A DNA stretch of 64,000 nt from Nocardia grenadensis NBRC 108939. Lineage in GTDB: Bacteria; Actinomycetota; Actinomycetes; Mycobacteriales; Mycobacteriaceae. The number at the start of each line of letters is the position of its first letter. Within the stretch, counting starts at the first letter, position 1. The stretch is from contig NZ_BDCJ01000018.1 in the NCBI RefSeq assembly GCF_001613445.1, positions 124,001 through 188,000 on the forward strand, in the 5' to 3' direction. A program made the position numbers and the translations under genes. The notes under the pieces are model-generated. The model made no database searches. It was not told where the DNA came from and worked only from the letters and a program-made list of their open reading frames with translations. Of the stretch, positions 42,429 through 52,159 are shown one piece after another.

Positions 42429-43181
42429 ATGAATATCGTTGCCCGGCACCTTTTTCTAGCGATCGCGATCGCACTCTCGCTGGCCGTCGCCCCCGCCGGG
42501 GCGAACGCCATGACGATCGATCCACCCGGCCCCGCGCCCGTGGCCTCGACAACTCCCGCCGACGGCGCTCTGGTCGGAATCGCCCATCCGGTTACCGTCC
42601 GGTTCTCCGGCGCGGTCACGGACCGGGCCCGCGCCGAGCAGTCGCTGTCGGTGACCGCCGGCGATCCACTGCCCGGCACCTATACCTGGCGCGGTGACCG
42701 GGAACTGACCTGGACACCCACCGGATATCTGCCGGCGAACAGCACGCTCACCGTGAATTTCGGCGACCGCCGTACCCAGTTCCAGACCAACGGCGGGGTG
42801 ATCGCGGACGCGAACATGTCCACCCACACCTTCACCGTCAGCATGGGCGGCGTGGTGGTGCGGATCATGCCCGCGTCCATGGGCAAACCCGGTTACGAGA
42901 CACCCACCGGCACCTATCCGGTGCTGGAGAAATTCCGCAACATCATCTTCGATTCGCGGACCATCGGTATCCCCCTGGATTCTGCGGAGGGCTACCTGAT
43001 CGACGGAGAATGGGCCGAGCGGCTCACCTGGGGTGGTGTCTTCGTCCACTCCGCGCCCTGGTCGGTCGATCAGCAGGGCAATTCCAATGTGAGTCATGGC
43101 TGTATCAATCTGGCTCCCGGCGACGCCTCGTGGTACTACGAGAACGTCGGTATCGGTGATCCGGTGAACATCCACTGGTGA
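42429..43181 (+). CDS. L,D-transpeptidase with Ig-like domain
   Basis: A 250-residue exported peptidoglycan cross-linking enzyme. A signal peptide (FLAIAIALSLAVAPAGANA, cleavage after about residue 27) is followed by one BIG10 Ig-like domain (~38–125) and a YkuD catalytic domain (~130–250) with the HSAPWSVDQQG and SHGCINLAP motif (catalytic His and Cys). It makes 3→3 cross-links between meso-diaminopimelate residues and resists most penicillins but not carbapenems. With one Ig domain it resembles LdtMt1-like rather than LdtMt2-like forms. It ends before a terminator. Confidence 0.93.
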   Translation: MNIVARHLFLAIAIALSLAVAPAGANAMTIDPPGPAPVASTTPADGALVGIAHPVTVRFSGAVTDRARAEQSLSVTAGDPLPGTYTWRGDRELTWTPTGYLPANSTLTVNFGDRRTQFQTNGGVIADANMSTHTFTVSMGGVVVRIMPASMGKPGYETPTGTYPVLEKFRNIIFDSRTIGIPLDSAEGYLIDGEWAERLTWGGVFVHSAPWSVDQQGNSNVSHGCINLAPGDASWYYENVGIGDPVNIHW

Positions 43182-43187
43182 TCGGGC

Positions 43188-43214
43188 CACCGGGCGCGCC
43201 TGCCGCGCCCGGTG
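43188..43214. terminator. Hairpin after L,D-transpeptidase gene
   Basis: CACCGGGCGCG and its exact complement (11 bp) over a 5-base loop, 7 bases past the stop. Confidence 0.75.
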
Positions 43215-43300
43215 CCCGCCCCGCGCTGCGGTCCGGTCGCCGAGCCACTAGAACAATGAAGAGCGATCGCGCGTCGTGAACCGATGAAGGGGGCCGCGCC

Positions 43301-44428
43301 ATGGATCGACCGCCGTCGGGTCCCGCCGACGGGGAACGGTATCCCCGGGATCGCACCGGCCCACCCCGGGAGCGGGACCCGCGCACGCCACCCGGACCCG
43401 GATACACGAATCAGGACCCGTCTCGCCGTGGCCACCCGGCCCCCTCCGGGCAGCGGAACCCGTACCCGGCACCCGCGTCCCGCGACGCCGACCCGGACCC
43501 GTATGCCGGCCTCTACCGGCCGCATTACGGCGATTCGGCGGCACCGGCCGATTCGATGCCCACCGAACCCATACCGGTGCTCCGGCTGCCGGGATGGGAC
43601 AGCGGTAACGCCCGCTACGAGGGCTCCTGGTCGGACTGGGTCGCCCGGTCGAGCGCCGACCCGGCCGAACCCGAGGCCACGGCGGTGGATCCCGGTGTGG
43701 TTCCGCCTCCCGCCGATACCGCACCACCGCCCGCGGCCGACCCGGCCACCGAGTCCCCCGCCGCAGCCGAGGCCGAGCCGGTAGCGCCCCCCGCGGACAC
43801 CTCCCCCGCGGGCGCCCGAGAACGCCTGCGCCGGCGGTTGACCTCACCCGACCACACCACTCCGGCGCCCGTCCGCGCGACTGCCCCCACGTCCGGCCGG
43901 AGCCGCGTAGTTCCGGTGCTGCTGGGAGTCGCGGGGGTCGCGGCCCTCGGCGCGGCCGCGTATGTACAGTTCGCGATCGTCGGCGGGGACGAACAGCGCG
44001 CCCCCGCCGCGGCGGCGCCCAGCGCCACGGCGCCCGCCGCCCCTGCCGCCGACCCGCACTGCGTGGCCGAACGGGTCGGTAACACCGTGCAGGGCAACGA
44101 ACCGGGTGGCACCGATTCGGGGCCGTCGGCCATCTTCGGGTTCCAGCACGCCTACTACGTCGCCCGGTCCGGGGAGCAGGCCCGCGCGCTGGTCGCGGGA
44201 GACGCCGCCGTCCCGGCGGCCGCCGATATCCAGCGCGGTATAGACACCATCCCGGAGGGGACCACCTACTGCGTCCGGATCGCTCCTGGCGCGTTCGTCG
44301 GCCAGTACACCGTCACCGTCACCGAGTACCGGCCCGGCTCGGCACCGCTGGGATACAACCCGCAACTGGTCACGACGATGCGAATCGGTGACCGGACCTT
44401 GATCACCGGTATCGGCCCCATGCCCTGA
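43301..44428 (+). CDS. Proline-rich single-pass membrane protein, unknown
   Basis: A 375-residue protein: a ~200-residue proline/alanine/charge-rich cytosolic region, one membrane helix at about 205–228 (VVPVLLGVAGVAALGAAAYVQFAIV), a short linker, and an extracellular C-domain of about 120 residues (PHCVAERVGNTVQGNEPGG, SAIFGFQHAYYVARSGEQA, TYCVRIAPGAFVGQYTVTVTEY) with two cysteines. Such proteins in mycolata are often envelope factors. A GAAGGGGG site lies 7 bases before the ATG. It follows the L,D-transpeptidase on the same strand but is behind a terminator. Confidence 0.75.
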   Translation: MDRPPSGPADGERYPRDRTGPPRERDPRTPPGPGYTNQDPSRRGHPAPSGQRNPYPAPASRDADPDPYAGLYRPHYGDSAAPADSMPTEPIPVLRLPGWDSGNARYEGSWSDWVARSSADPAEPEATAVDPGVVPPPADTAPPPAADPATESPAAAEAEPVAPPADTSPAGARERLRRRLTSPDHTTPAPVRATAPTSGRSRVVPVLLGVAGVAALGAAAYVQFAIVGGDEQRAPAAAAPSATAPAAPAADPHCVAERVGNTVQGNEPGGTDSGPSAIFGFQHAYYVARSGEQARALVAGDAAVPAAADIQRGIDTIPEGTTYCVRIAPGAFVGQYTVTVTEYRPGSAPLGYNPQLVTTMRIGDRTLITGIGPMP

Positions 44429-44496
44429 GTGCCACGATTCGGCCCGGATCGGCGAACGAGGTGGTCCGGCGCGCTCGCGAAGCGCAGACTCGGGGG

Positions 44497-45489
44497 ATGG
44501 ACGCCATCGGTACGGCCCGGGTGCCGGATCATCCGACAGTACTGGCCGCCCTGTCCCTCGCCCGGCGGGCGCCGTCGGTGCACAATACGCAACCGTGGCG
44601 CTGGGTGTTCGACGGTCACCGGCTGCATCTGCACCGCGACACCAGCCGGCAGCTGTTCTCGGCAGATCCGCAGGGCAGACAACTGACCATCAGCTGCGGA
44701 GCCATCCTCGACCACACCAGGACCGCGTTCGCGGCGGCCGGCTGGGATACCGAGGTGATCCGGCTGCCCGATACGGCGCCCGACCACCTCGCCACCATCG
44801 ATTTCGCGCCCGCCGCCGAGGTCTCCGATACCGTCCGGGCCCGTGCCACGGCCATCGAGCAGCGCTACACCGACCGGCTGCCGATGCTGCCACCCCGCGA
44901 CTGGGACCGGGTCGAACCGGCCCTGTGCGCGGCGGCCGATGCCCGCGGGGCCCGGATCGAGGTACTCGGCGACTCCGCCCGGCTCCGCTTGGCCGCCGCC
45001 TCGGCGCAATCGGCGGCGCTGCGCGAATACGACCCGCAGTACCTGAACGAACTGCACTGGTGGGCGGGTAACACCTCCCCCGCCGACGGGGTGCCGATCT
45101 CCGCGCTGGTCTCGGCGGCGGAAGCTGCGCAGGTCGGGGTGGGCCGGGCCTTTCCCACCGCGCCGCCCTCGCTGCGGCGCGGGGAACTGACCGACGCATC
45201 GCGGCTACTGGTGCTCGGTTCGGACACCGACGGCTCCCTGGATTGGCTGCGAACCGGGGAAGCACTGTCCGCGGTACTGCTCGACTGCACGGCCGCCGGG
45301 CTGGCGACCTGCCCGCTGACCCATATCACCGAAGTCCCGGTGAGCCGGCGCGCCATCGCGGCCCTGCTTCCCGAGCCCGCGATTCCGCAAGTCGTGGTCC
45401 GGGTGGGCATCGCGCCCACCTCGGCGGCTCAACCCCCGACCCCGCGACGTACCGTCGCCGATTTTCTGGAACTGCATCGCACCGCCTGA
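44497..45489 (+). CDS. Acg-family nitroreductase-like FMN oxidoreductase
   Basis: A 330-residue nitroreductase-fold protein of the Acg/Rv3131 type. The opening ARRAPSVHNTQPWRWVFDGHRLHLHRDTSRQL is the family mark; the C-half has GLATCPLTHITEVPVSRRAIAALLPEP and VVVRVGIAPTS. In M. tuberculosis, Acg is a hypoxia-induced FMN-binding protein that lacks ordinary nitroreductase turnover and may store flavin. GGGGG stands just before the ATG at 44497. It converges on the conservon P450 with 12 bases between stops. Confidence 0.88.
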   Translation: MDAIGTARVPDHPTVLAALSLARRAPSVHNTQPWRWVFDGHRLHLHRDTSRQLFSADPQGRQLTISCGAILDHTRTAFAAAGWDTEVIRLPDTAPDHLATIDFAPAAEVSDTVRARATAIEQRYTDRLPMLPPRDWDRVEPALCAAADARGARIEVLGDSARLRLAAASAQSAALREYDPQYLNELHWWAGNTSPADGVPISALVSAAEAAQVGVGRAFPTAPPSLRRGELTDASRLLVLGSDTDGSLDWLRTGEALSAVLLDCTAAGLATCPLTHITEVPVSRRAIAALLPEPAIPQVVVRVGIAPTSAAQPPTPRRTVADFLELHRTA

Positions 45490-45501
45490 CCGGTGCGCAC
45501 C

Positions 45502-46731
45502 TCACCTACCGTTCAGGTACACCGGCAGCCGGTGATGACCGTTGGAGATGAAACTCGGCACCACTCCCAGTTCCGCGGGCGCCACGGCGAGTTCCATCTT
45601 CGGGAAGCGCTCGAAGACGGCCGGTAGCGCGACCACCGCCTCCAGCCGGGCCAGCGGCGCGCCCAGACAGTGATGGGCACCGTACCCGAAGGCCAGATGC
45701 TTCTTCACCTTGCGGGCCGGGTCGAACTCGTCCGCAGTGTCCCCGTAGATGTTCGGATCCCGATTCGCCCCCGCATAACCGGCGAGGATCGCCTCGCCCT
45801 TCGCGATCTCGACACCACCGAGCACGAGATCCTCGACCGCATAGCGCAGCGGCACATGCGCTACCGGCGCCTCGAACCGAAGCGCCTCCTCCACCAGATC
45901 CGCCCAGGACATCCTGCCCTCGGCCAGATCGGCCCGTTGCCGCGGGCGTGTCAGCAGCAGATACATCGCCTGGTCGAGCAGGTTCACCGTGGTCTCGTGC
46001 CCGGCGCTGATCACCAGTAGCAAGGTATCGACGAGTTCCTGTTCGGTGAGCGAGGACTCGACGTCGGCGCTGTCGACTATCAGCAGGCTGGTCATATCGT
46101 CGCCCGGGTTCTCCCGGCGATAGGCCACCAGACGGAAGAGTAGCGCCTGCATCTCGGCGAAGTTCTGCTGAGACTTCGCCGGGGACAGAGTGGTGTCGAA
46201 GATACGGTCCACACAGTTGCGCAGTGGCGCCTTCAATTCGTTCGGCACCCCCATCAGTTCGCTGATCACTCGGATGGGCAGCGGATAGGCCAGTCCGTCT
46301 CGGAGGTCGGCGCTCTCACCGTCCGGCGTCGCGGCCAGCGTATCGAGCAACTCCTCGGTGATCGCTTCGATGCGGGGACGCAGCGCCATCGTGCGCCGCT
46401 GGGTGAATGCCGGGGCAACGAGTTTGCGCAGCCGACGGTGTTCGGGGCCGTAAGCGGTGAACATGTTGTTCACCGCGACCCAGGGCAGCAGCGGCCACTC
46501 GGCCGAGATCTCGCCGCTCTGGAACGCCGGCCAGTGCGCCCGGGGATCCTTCGATACCTGCGGTCCGGATAGAATCTTCTCGAGGATGGTCGCGTCGGTG
46601 ACCGACCAGGCGCGCACGCCGCCCGGGAGCTCCACCAGAATCACCGGCCCCTGTTCCCGGAGCCGGGAGATCTCGCCCTGGATATCCGAGCCGCCGGGGT
46701 CCAGGACGACGGGGTCGATACGGTGCTGCAT
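45502..46731 (-). CDS. Cytochrome P450 (canonical), last gene of the conservon
   Basis: A 409-residue soluble bacterial P450. I-helix AGHETT, K-helix EEALR (ExxR intact) and haem loop FGYGAHHCLGAPLARLE are all present. It would hydroxylate a small molecule using ferredoxin and a reductase, none of which is nearby. AAAGGAG lies 7 bases before the ATG. It is very similar to the P450 at 49659–50876 (shared blocks include VSKDPR, HWPAF/HWTAF, LLPWVAV/LLPWIAV and FTQRRT/FTHRRT), so the two are probably duplicates. It lies 25 bases after a CYP157-like gene. Confidence 0.92.
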   Translation of the reverse strand: MQHRIDPVVLDPGGSDIQGEISRLREQGPVILVELPGGVRAWSVTDATILEKILSGPQVSKDPRAHWPAFQSGEISAEWPLLPWVAVNNMFTAYGPEHRRLRKLVAPAFTQRRTMALRPRIEAITEELLDTLAATPDGESADLRDGLAYPLPIRVISELMGVPNELKAPLRNCVDRIFDTTLSPAKSQQNFAEMQALLFRLVAYRRENPGDDMTSLLIVDSADVESSLTEQELVDTLLLVISAGHETTVNLLDQAMYLLLTRPRQRADLAEGRMSWADLVEEALRFEAPVAHVPLRYAVEDLVLGGVEIAKGEAILAGYAGANRDPNIYGDTADEFDPARKVKKHLAFGYGAHHCLGAPLARLEAVVALPAVFERFPKMELAVAPAELGVVPSFISNGHHRLPVYLNGR

Positions 46732-46756
46732 CGGGTACTCCTTTTGACTCGGCGAA

Positions 46757-48001
46757 CTACTGCATGCCGGCCACAGTGATCGGCGGGCTCTTGGGGAAGG
46801 TGACCGGAAGCGATACCAGCGACCGGTTGAACGGACCGGGTCGCCAGCGCAACTCCTCGGGAGGTACCGCCAATTCCAGCTCCGGAAGTGCGTCCAGCAG
46901 TTGATCGATCGCGTCCTGCACGATTAGCAGGGCCCCCGGGCGTATGGGACAGGCGTGCGGTCCGGCGCCGAACGCCAGATGCGCCCGGTTGTCGGTGAAA
47001 TCGCCGGTGCGGATGGCCGGATCGTTGTTGCAGCCGGTCATGCTGATCAGCACCGGTTGATGTGCGGGCAACCATACGTCCCCGATGAGGATCGGTTGCC
47101 GCGGATAGCTGATGCAGTAGTTGGCCATCGGCGGATCGTTGAACAGTACCTCGTCCAGCGCATCCCGGGTGGACAGGCTTCCGTCCAGGACATTGGCCGC
47201 GAACCGCTCGTCGGTCAGCATCAGCAACAGCGTGTTCACGATCAGATTCTGTGTCGGCTCGATCCCCGCGCCGTAGAGCGTCACGAGCTGGTGGATCATT
47301 TCCTCGTCGGCCAGATTCGCCGAGTGCTCCACCAGCCAGCTGGTCACATCGGCGCCCGGTTCGGCCCGTTTGAGGCGGGTCAGTTCCAGAAACGCCTCGG
47401 ACAGCATCTGGCTGCCCGCTGCGGCATCGACCGTATCGAACATGGCCGCCATCCCGGTCGCCGCGCGGTGCCCGAGTTCGGGCGAACAGCCGATCAATTC
47501 GTTGAGGGTGGCGAAGATCAGCGGGAGTGCGAACTGGCTGATCACATCGCAGTGACCGTCCGCGCAGAACGAGTTGATCAGCGGGATCGCATTGGCTTCC
47601 ACGGTCTGGTGCAGCCGGTGCAGGTCGATCTTGTTCAAGGCCGACGCGGCCGCCGACCGATATCGCACATGGTCACGACCGGCACTGCGGAGAGGGTTGG
47701 GCCGCCACTCCATCATCGGCCGGATCGGTGAGTCGGCCGGAATATTACGTTCCCACATCCGCGGATCGGCGGGGAAATGTTCCGGGTCGTTCAGGATTCG
47801 CAGGGCTGTGTGATAGCCGATCACCAGGGTGGCGGGCACTCCCGGGGCCAGCTCCACCGGAGCCAGCGACCCGAAACTCTGTCGCATTTCCCGGTACACC
47901 CGGTGTGGATCGGCAGCGTACTCGGCAGAGTACAAGGGGACACGTGGGCCGTCGAAATCTATCGGCGCTACGGTCGACAGAGGTTCGCTCTCGATATTCA
48001 A
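46757..48001 (-). CDS. CYP157-like P450 without ExxR arginine (copy 1)
   Basis: A 414-residue P450-fold protein. The haem cysteine is present in FGAGPHACPIRPGA. The K-helix reads ALDEVLFNDPP: the Glu of ExxR is kept but the Arg is Phe. The I-helix is YGAGIEPTQN instead of AGHETT. This pattern matches the Streptomyces CYP157 family, which also lies in conservons. TTG start with AGGA about 11 bases before. The protein shares long blocks (ILNDPEHFPADPR, DALDEVLFNDPP) with the copies at 48251 and 50888. Whether it is catalytic is unknown. Confidence 0.88.
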   Translation of the reverse strand: MNIESEPLSTVAPIDFDGPRVPLYSAEYAADPHRVYREMRQSFGSLAPVELAPGVPATLVIGYHTALRILNDPEHFPADPRMWERNIPADSPIRPMMEWRPNPLRSAGRDHVRYRSAAASALNKIDLHRLHQTVEANAIPLINSFCADGHCDVISQFALPLIFATLNELIGCSPELGHRAATGMAAMFDTVDAAAGSQMLSEAFLELTRLKRAEPGADVTSWLVEHSANLADEEMIHQLVTLYGAGIEPTQNLIVNTLLLMLTDERFAANVLDGSLSTRDALDEVLFNDPPMANYCISYPRQPILIGDVWLPAHQPVLISMTGCNNDPAIRTGDFTDNRAHLAFGAGPHACPIRPGALLIVQDAIDQLLDALPELELAVPPEELRWRPGPFNRSLVSLPVTFPKSPPITVAGMQ

Positions 48002-48250
48002 CGTCTGCTGGTTCCTGCGGCTGTAGTCTGCGGCCGGCCGTCCGGCCGGGGGGCTGAATTCGCGACTCTACCCGAGCCTCGCACAGGCGAAAGGGTTTTC
48101 GCAGCCCGAACGATGATTCGACCCGACCCAAGACCGTAACCCCCTGCCCGACAGGCACATCGGCTCGTCTACCGCCACGGTTGTGCCGTGGCCCGGGTCC
48201 GGCCGAGGCGGAATTACCGGAGCACCCGGGCGGGGACCACGGTCGGCGGC

Positions 48251-49513
48251 TCAACCTATCCGGATCGGCGGACTCTCGGGAAAGGTGACCGGCAGCGATA
48301 CCAGCGCGCGATGGAACGGCCCGGGCCGCCAGCGCAACTCCGTACGTGGCACCGCAAGCCGCATTTCCGGCACCGCGTCCAGCAGTTGATCAATGGCATC
48401 CTGAACCACCAGCAAAGCCACCGACCGGGCCGGACAGCTGTGCGGGCCCGCGCTGAAGGCCAGATGGGACCGGTTGAGGGCCGGCCCATCGGCTTTGATG
48501 GCGGGATCGTTGTTGCACGCGGTCATCCCGATCAATACCGGCTGGTGTGCCGGCAACCAGATCCCGTCGATCAGTATCGGCTGCCGCGGATAGCTGACGC
48601 AGTAGTTGGACAGCGGCGGATCGTTGAACAGCACCTCGTCGAGGGCGTCACGGGTGGAGAGACTGCCGTCCAGCACATTGGCGGCGAACCGCTCATCGGT
48701 CAGCATCAGCAGCAGCGTATTCGCGATCAGGTTCTGCGGCGGCTCGGTACCCGCGCCGTAGAGCAGCGCCAGCTGCTGCCGGGTCTCCTCGTCACTCAAC
48801 TGCACCGGATGCCGGACCAGCCGGGTGGTGATGTCGTCACCGGGCTTGATCCGTTTGAGCCGGGCCAGTTCCAGCAGCGCGTCGGCCTGGGTGGCATTAC
48901 CTTCGGCCGCGTCCACCGTATCGAACATGGCCGCCAGGCCGCGGGCCGCGCGGTGCCCGAGTTCGGGCGGGCAGCCGAGCATGGCGTTGAGGGTGGCGAA
49001 GATCAGCGGGGAGGCGTACTGCCCGACCACATCGCAGTAGCCGTCGGCACAGAAGGAGTTGATCAGCGTGACCGCGATCTGCTCGATGGTGGTGCGCAAT
49101 TCGTGCATATCGATCTCGCCGATGGCCGAGACCGCGGCCGACCGGTAGCGGATCCGTTCCTGACCGACGGTGCGCAGCGGATTGGGCCGGTATTCCATCA
49201 TGGGCAATACCGGGCAGTCTTCGGGTATGCCGCGCTGCCATACCCGAGGGTCGGCGGGAAAGTGCTCGGGATCGTTGAGGATTCGCAGGGCGGTGTGATA
49301 GCCGATCACCAGGGTGGCCGGGACACCCGGGGCCAGCTCCACCGGAGCCAGCGACCCGAAACGCTGCCGCATCTCCCGGTACACCTTGTGCGGATCAGCG
49401 GCGAACTCCTCCGAGTACAGGGGAACGTAGGGGCCGATGGGATCTACCGGAGAGCCGTGGATCACCAGGCGTGGATCGGGAACGCGGTCCTGCTCATGTT
49501 GTGCTGTGGTCAA
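48251..49513 (-). CDS. CYP157-like P450 without ExxR arginine (copy 2)
   Basis: A 420-residue paralogue. Haem loop FSAGPHSCPARSVA keeps the cysteine; the K-helix is again ALDEVLFNDPP with no arginine; the I-helix YGAGTEPPQN lacks the usual oxygen-activating threonine. Gaps of 249 bases (to copy 1) and 145 bases (from the P450 upstream) separate it from its neighbours, so it may have its own promoter; TTCATATGAA at 49531–49540 is a perfect palindrome just upstream. TTG start with GGAG about 10 bases before. It has no P450 partner of its own. Confidence 0.88.
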   Translation of the reverse strand: MTTAQHEQDRVPDPRLVIHGSPVDPIGPYVPLYSEEFAADPHKVYREMRQRFGSLAPVELAPGVPATLVIGYHTALRILNDPEHFPADPRVWQRGIPEDCPVLPMMEYRPNPLRTVGQERIRYRSAAVSAIGEIDMHELRTTIEQIAVTLINSFCADGYCDVVGQYASPLIFATLNAMLGCPPELGHRAARGLAAMFDTVDAAEGNATQADALLELARLKRIKPGDDITTRLVRHPVQLSDEETRQQLALLYGAGTEPPQNLIANTLLLMLTDERFAANVLDGSLSTRDALDEVLFNDPPLSNYCVSYPRQPILIDGIWLPAHQPVLIGMTACNNDPAIKADGPALNRSHLAFSAGPHSCPARSVALLVVQDAIDQLLDAVPEMRLAVPRTELRWRPGPFHRALVSLPVTFPESPPIRIG

Positions 49514-49658
49514 GACATCACACTCCGAGGTTCATATGAATCGGCGAATAGTGCGTTCTCGCAGACCTATCCGCCGACCCATACATTCCGCTCAGCGACG
49601 TCCGCGACGAGCCATCAGCATGAAGTTGTAGTAACCGGAACCATTTACGCTACCGGGT

Positions 49659-50876
49659 TCAGCCCAGGTACACGGGCAATTCCTGGTGACCGTTGGAAAC
49701 GAAGCTGACCACCGGCTTCAATTCGCCGACCTCGACGGCCAACCGGATATCCGGGAACCGCCGGAACAGCGCGGGCAGCGCCAGCTCGCCCTCCATCCGG
49801 GCCAGGGGCGCACCGATGCAATGGTGCGCCCCGTGCCCGAAGGACACATGATCCTTGACCACCCGGGTCACGTCGAAGATATCGGCGGTGGCACCGTGGA
49901 TCTTGGGGTCACGGCCGGCCGCGGCGTAGGAGGCCAGGATCGCCTCGCCCTTGCCGATCCGCAGCCCCTCGATCTCGATGTCCTCCACCGCGTACCGCAG
50001 CGGCAGATGCGCCACCGGCGCCTGGTAGCGCAGTGTCTCCTCGACCACCTCCGACCAGCTCACCTCACCCGCCAGCGCGGCCGCGCGCTGCTCGGGATGG
50101 GTGAGCAACGCGACAATGGCCTGGTCGAGCAGGTTGACCGTTGTCTCGTGGCCGGCATTGATGACCAGCATCAGGGTTTCGACGATCTGCTTCTCGGTGA
50201 GCTGCGAACCGTCCTCGTCGCGGCTGCTGATCATCACGCTGGTGATGTCGTCGCCGGGGTTGTCGCGCCGATAGGCGACCAGTTCGGTCACCAGACCGTA
50301 CATCTCGACGAAATTGGCCTGCGCCCCGGCCTGATCGATCGTGGTGTCGAAGTACCGGTCCACACAGACCCGCAGGCCCGCACCGAGGGATTCCGGAACA
50401 CCCAGCAGTTCGGTGATCACCTGGATCGGCACCGGGTAGGCGTAGCCCTCGCGCAGGTCGACGACCTGACCCGCGGGTACGGCGGCCAGCCGGTCCAGCA
50501 GATCGGCGACGAGCGCTTCCACCCGTGGGCGCAGCGCGGCGGTCCGCCGATGAGTGAAGGCCGGGGACACCAGCCGGCGCAGCCGGCGATGATCGGCCCC
50601 GTAGGTGGTGAACATGTTCTCTACCGCGATCCACGGCAGCAGCGGCCAGTCCTCGGTGATCTCACCGTTCACGAACGCCGTCCAGTGCTGGCGCGGATCC
50701 TTGGACACCCGCGGATCGGCCAGCAGGCTCTTCAGGACCGCCGCGTCGGTGACCGACCACGCGGGCACATTACCCGGCAACTCGATCAGCGCGGCGGGCC
50801 CCTGGGCACGCAACCTCGCCGCTTCCCCTTGGGTATCGGCACCGGCCATATCCAGGACGATGGGTTGGCGTTCCAA
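49659..50876 (-). CDS. Cytochrome P450 (canonical) of the conservon
   Basis: A 405-residue P450 with AGHETT, EETLR (ExxR) and FGHGAHHCIGAPLARME intact. It is a close duplicate of the P450 at 45502. The TTG at 50876 is chosen because AAGGAG lies 7 bases upstream and gives the N-terminus LERQPIVLDMAGAD; the frame is open much further but only as overlap with the previous gene. That ribosome site overlaps the stop of the upstream CYP157-like gene, so the two are translationally linked, as with CYP157/CYP154-type pairs in Streptomyces conservons. Confidence 0.9.
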   Translation of the reverse strand: MERQPIVLDMAGADTQGEAARLRAQGPAALIELPGNVPAWSVTDAAVLKSLLADPRVSKDPRQHWTAFVNGEITEDWPLLPWIAVENMFTTYGADHRRLRRLVSPAFTHRRTAALRPRVEALVADLLDRLAAVPAGQVVDLREGYAYPVPIQVITELLGVPESLGAGLRVCVDRYFDTTIDQAGAQANFVEMYGLVTELVAYRRDNPGDDITSVMISSRDEDGSQLTEKQIVETLMLVINAGHETTVNLLDQAIVALLTHPEQRAAALAGEVSWSEVVEETLRYQAPVAHLPLRYAVEDIEIEGLRIGKGEAILASYAAAGRDPKIHGATADIFDVTRVVKDHVSFGHGAHHCIGAPLARMEGELALPALFRRFPDIRLAVEVGELKPVVSFVSNGHQELPVYLG

Positions 50877-50887
50877 CGACTGACTCC

Positions 50888-52159
50888 TTAGACGAGAGGC
50901 AAGGGAGGAGAAGGCGGAAAAACGACGGGTAGGGCGGCCAGGGCCCGGTGGAAGGGCCCGGGGCGCCAGACGAGGTCCTCGGGTGCCACCGCGAGTTCCA
51001 GTTCGGGCAGCGCGTCGAGCAGCAGGTCGATCGCCCCCTGCACCACCACGAACGCCGGCGACTGCGCGGGACACGCGTGTGGTCCGATACTCCAGGCCAG
51101 ATGGGAGCGGTTGCCCGTATGGTCGGCGCCCCGGATGGCCGGATCGTTGTTGCACGCGGACAGGCTGATCACCACCGGCTGGTGGGCGGGCAACCAGGTG
51201 TTCTCGACGAGAATCGGCTGCCGCGGATAGGTGGTGCAGAAGTTGGCCATCGGCGGGTCGTTGAACAGCACCTCGTCCAGCGCGTCGCGGGTGGACAGCG
51301 CACCGCCGAGCATGTTCCCGCCGAACCGCTCGTCGGTCATCATGAGCAGCAGGGTGTTGTTGATCAGGTTCTGCTGCGGCTCCACACCGGCGCCGTAGAA
51401 GCTGATCAGATTGGACAGCAGCTCTTCGTCGTCGAGTTTCGCTGGATGATGCACCAGCCGGGAGGTCACATCGTCGGCCGGATCGGAACGCTTCATGAAG
51501 ACGAGCTCCATCAGCGCTTCGCTGAGATGGGTCATCCCCCATTCGGCGTTGACCGTGTCGAACAACGCGGCCATCCCGTTGGCGACGCGCTCACCCAGCT
51601 CCAGTGAGCAACCCACCATCCGGTTGATCACCTCGAACACCAGCGGGAACGCGTACTGCGTGACCAGATCGGCCTTGCCCGTCTCGCAGAAGGAGTTGAT
51701 CAGCGGAACCGCGATCCGCTCCACGGTCTGGTGCAGTTCGTGCAGGTCGATACCGTCGATCGCGTGCACATACGCCTGGCGGTACCGCTGATGCAGTTCA
51801 CCGCTATTGCGCAGGGCGTTGGGGTACCACTCCATCATCGGTTTGATCGGCGAATCCGGCGGGATGCTCGTCTGCCAGGTCCGCGGATCGGCGGGGAAGC
51901 GGTCGGGATCGTTGAGGATCCGCACGGCCGCGTCGTAACCGATCACCAGGGTGGCGGGCACATCCGGGGCCAGATCGATGGGGACCAGTGACCCGTACCG
52001 GCTCCGCATCGCGGCGTAGGCGCGATGCGGATCACCGGCGAACTCTTCGGAGAAGAGACCGAAGCGGTCGCCGGCACCTCCGGTGGGGTCTCCGTGAACG
52101 ACCGGGCAACCGGCGAACGGAGGTTGTTGTTGCGGAACCGGAGAGAACTGCGTTGTCAA
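50888..52159 (-). CDS. CYP157-like P450 without ExxR arginine (copy 3)
   Basis: A 423-residue paralogue, directly after cvnD. Haem loop WSIGPHACPAQSPA, K-helix ALDEVLFNDPP, I-helix YGAGVEPQQN. It thus lacks both the ExxR arginine and the I-helix threonine. The TTG start overlaps the cvnD stop (TTGA), so it belongs to the core conservon. In Streptomyces the last conservon positions, often called cvnE and cvnF, are P450s with this feature. A role in signalling or ligand binding rather than oxidation is possible. Confidence 0.9.
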   Translation of the reverse strand: MTTQFSPVPQQQPPFAGCPVVHGDPTGGAGDRFGLFSEEFAGDPHRAYAAMRSRYGSLVPIDLAPDVPATLVIGYDAAVRILNDPDRFPADPRTWQTSIPPDSPIKPMMEWYPNALRNSGELHQRYRQAYVHAIDGIDLHELHQTVERIAVPLINSFCETGKADLVTQYAFPLVFEVINRMVGCSLELGERVANGMAALFDTVNAEWGMTHLSEALMELVFMKRSDPADDVTSRLVHHPAKLDDEELLSNLISFYGAGVEPQQNLINNTLLLMMTDERFGGNMLGGALSTRDALDEVLFNDPPMANFCTTYPRQPILVENTWLPAHQPVVISLSACNNDPAIRGADHTGNRSHLAWSIGPHACPAQSPAFVVVQGAIDLLLDALPELELAVAPEDLVWRPGPFHRALAALPVVFPPSPPLPLV

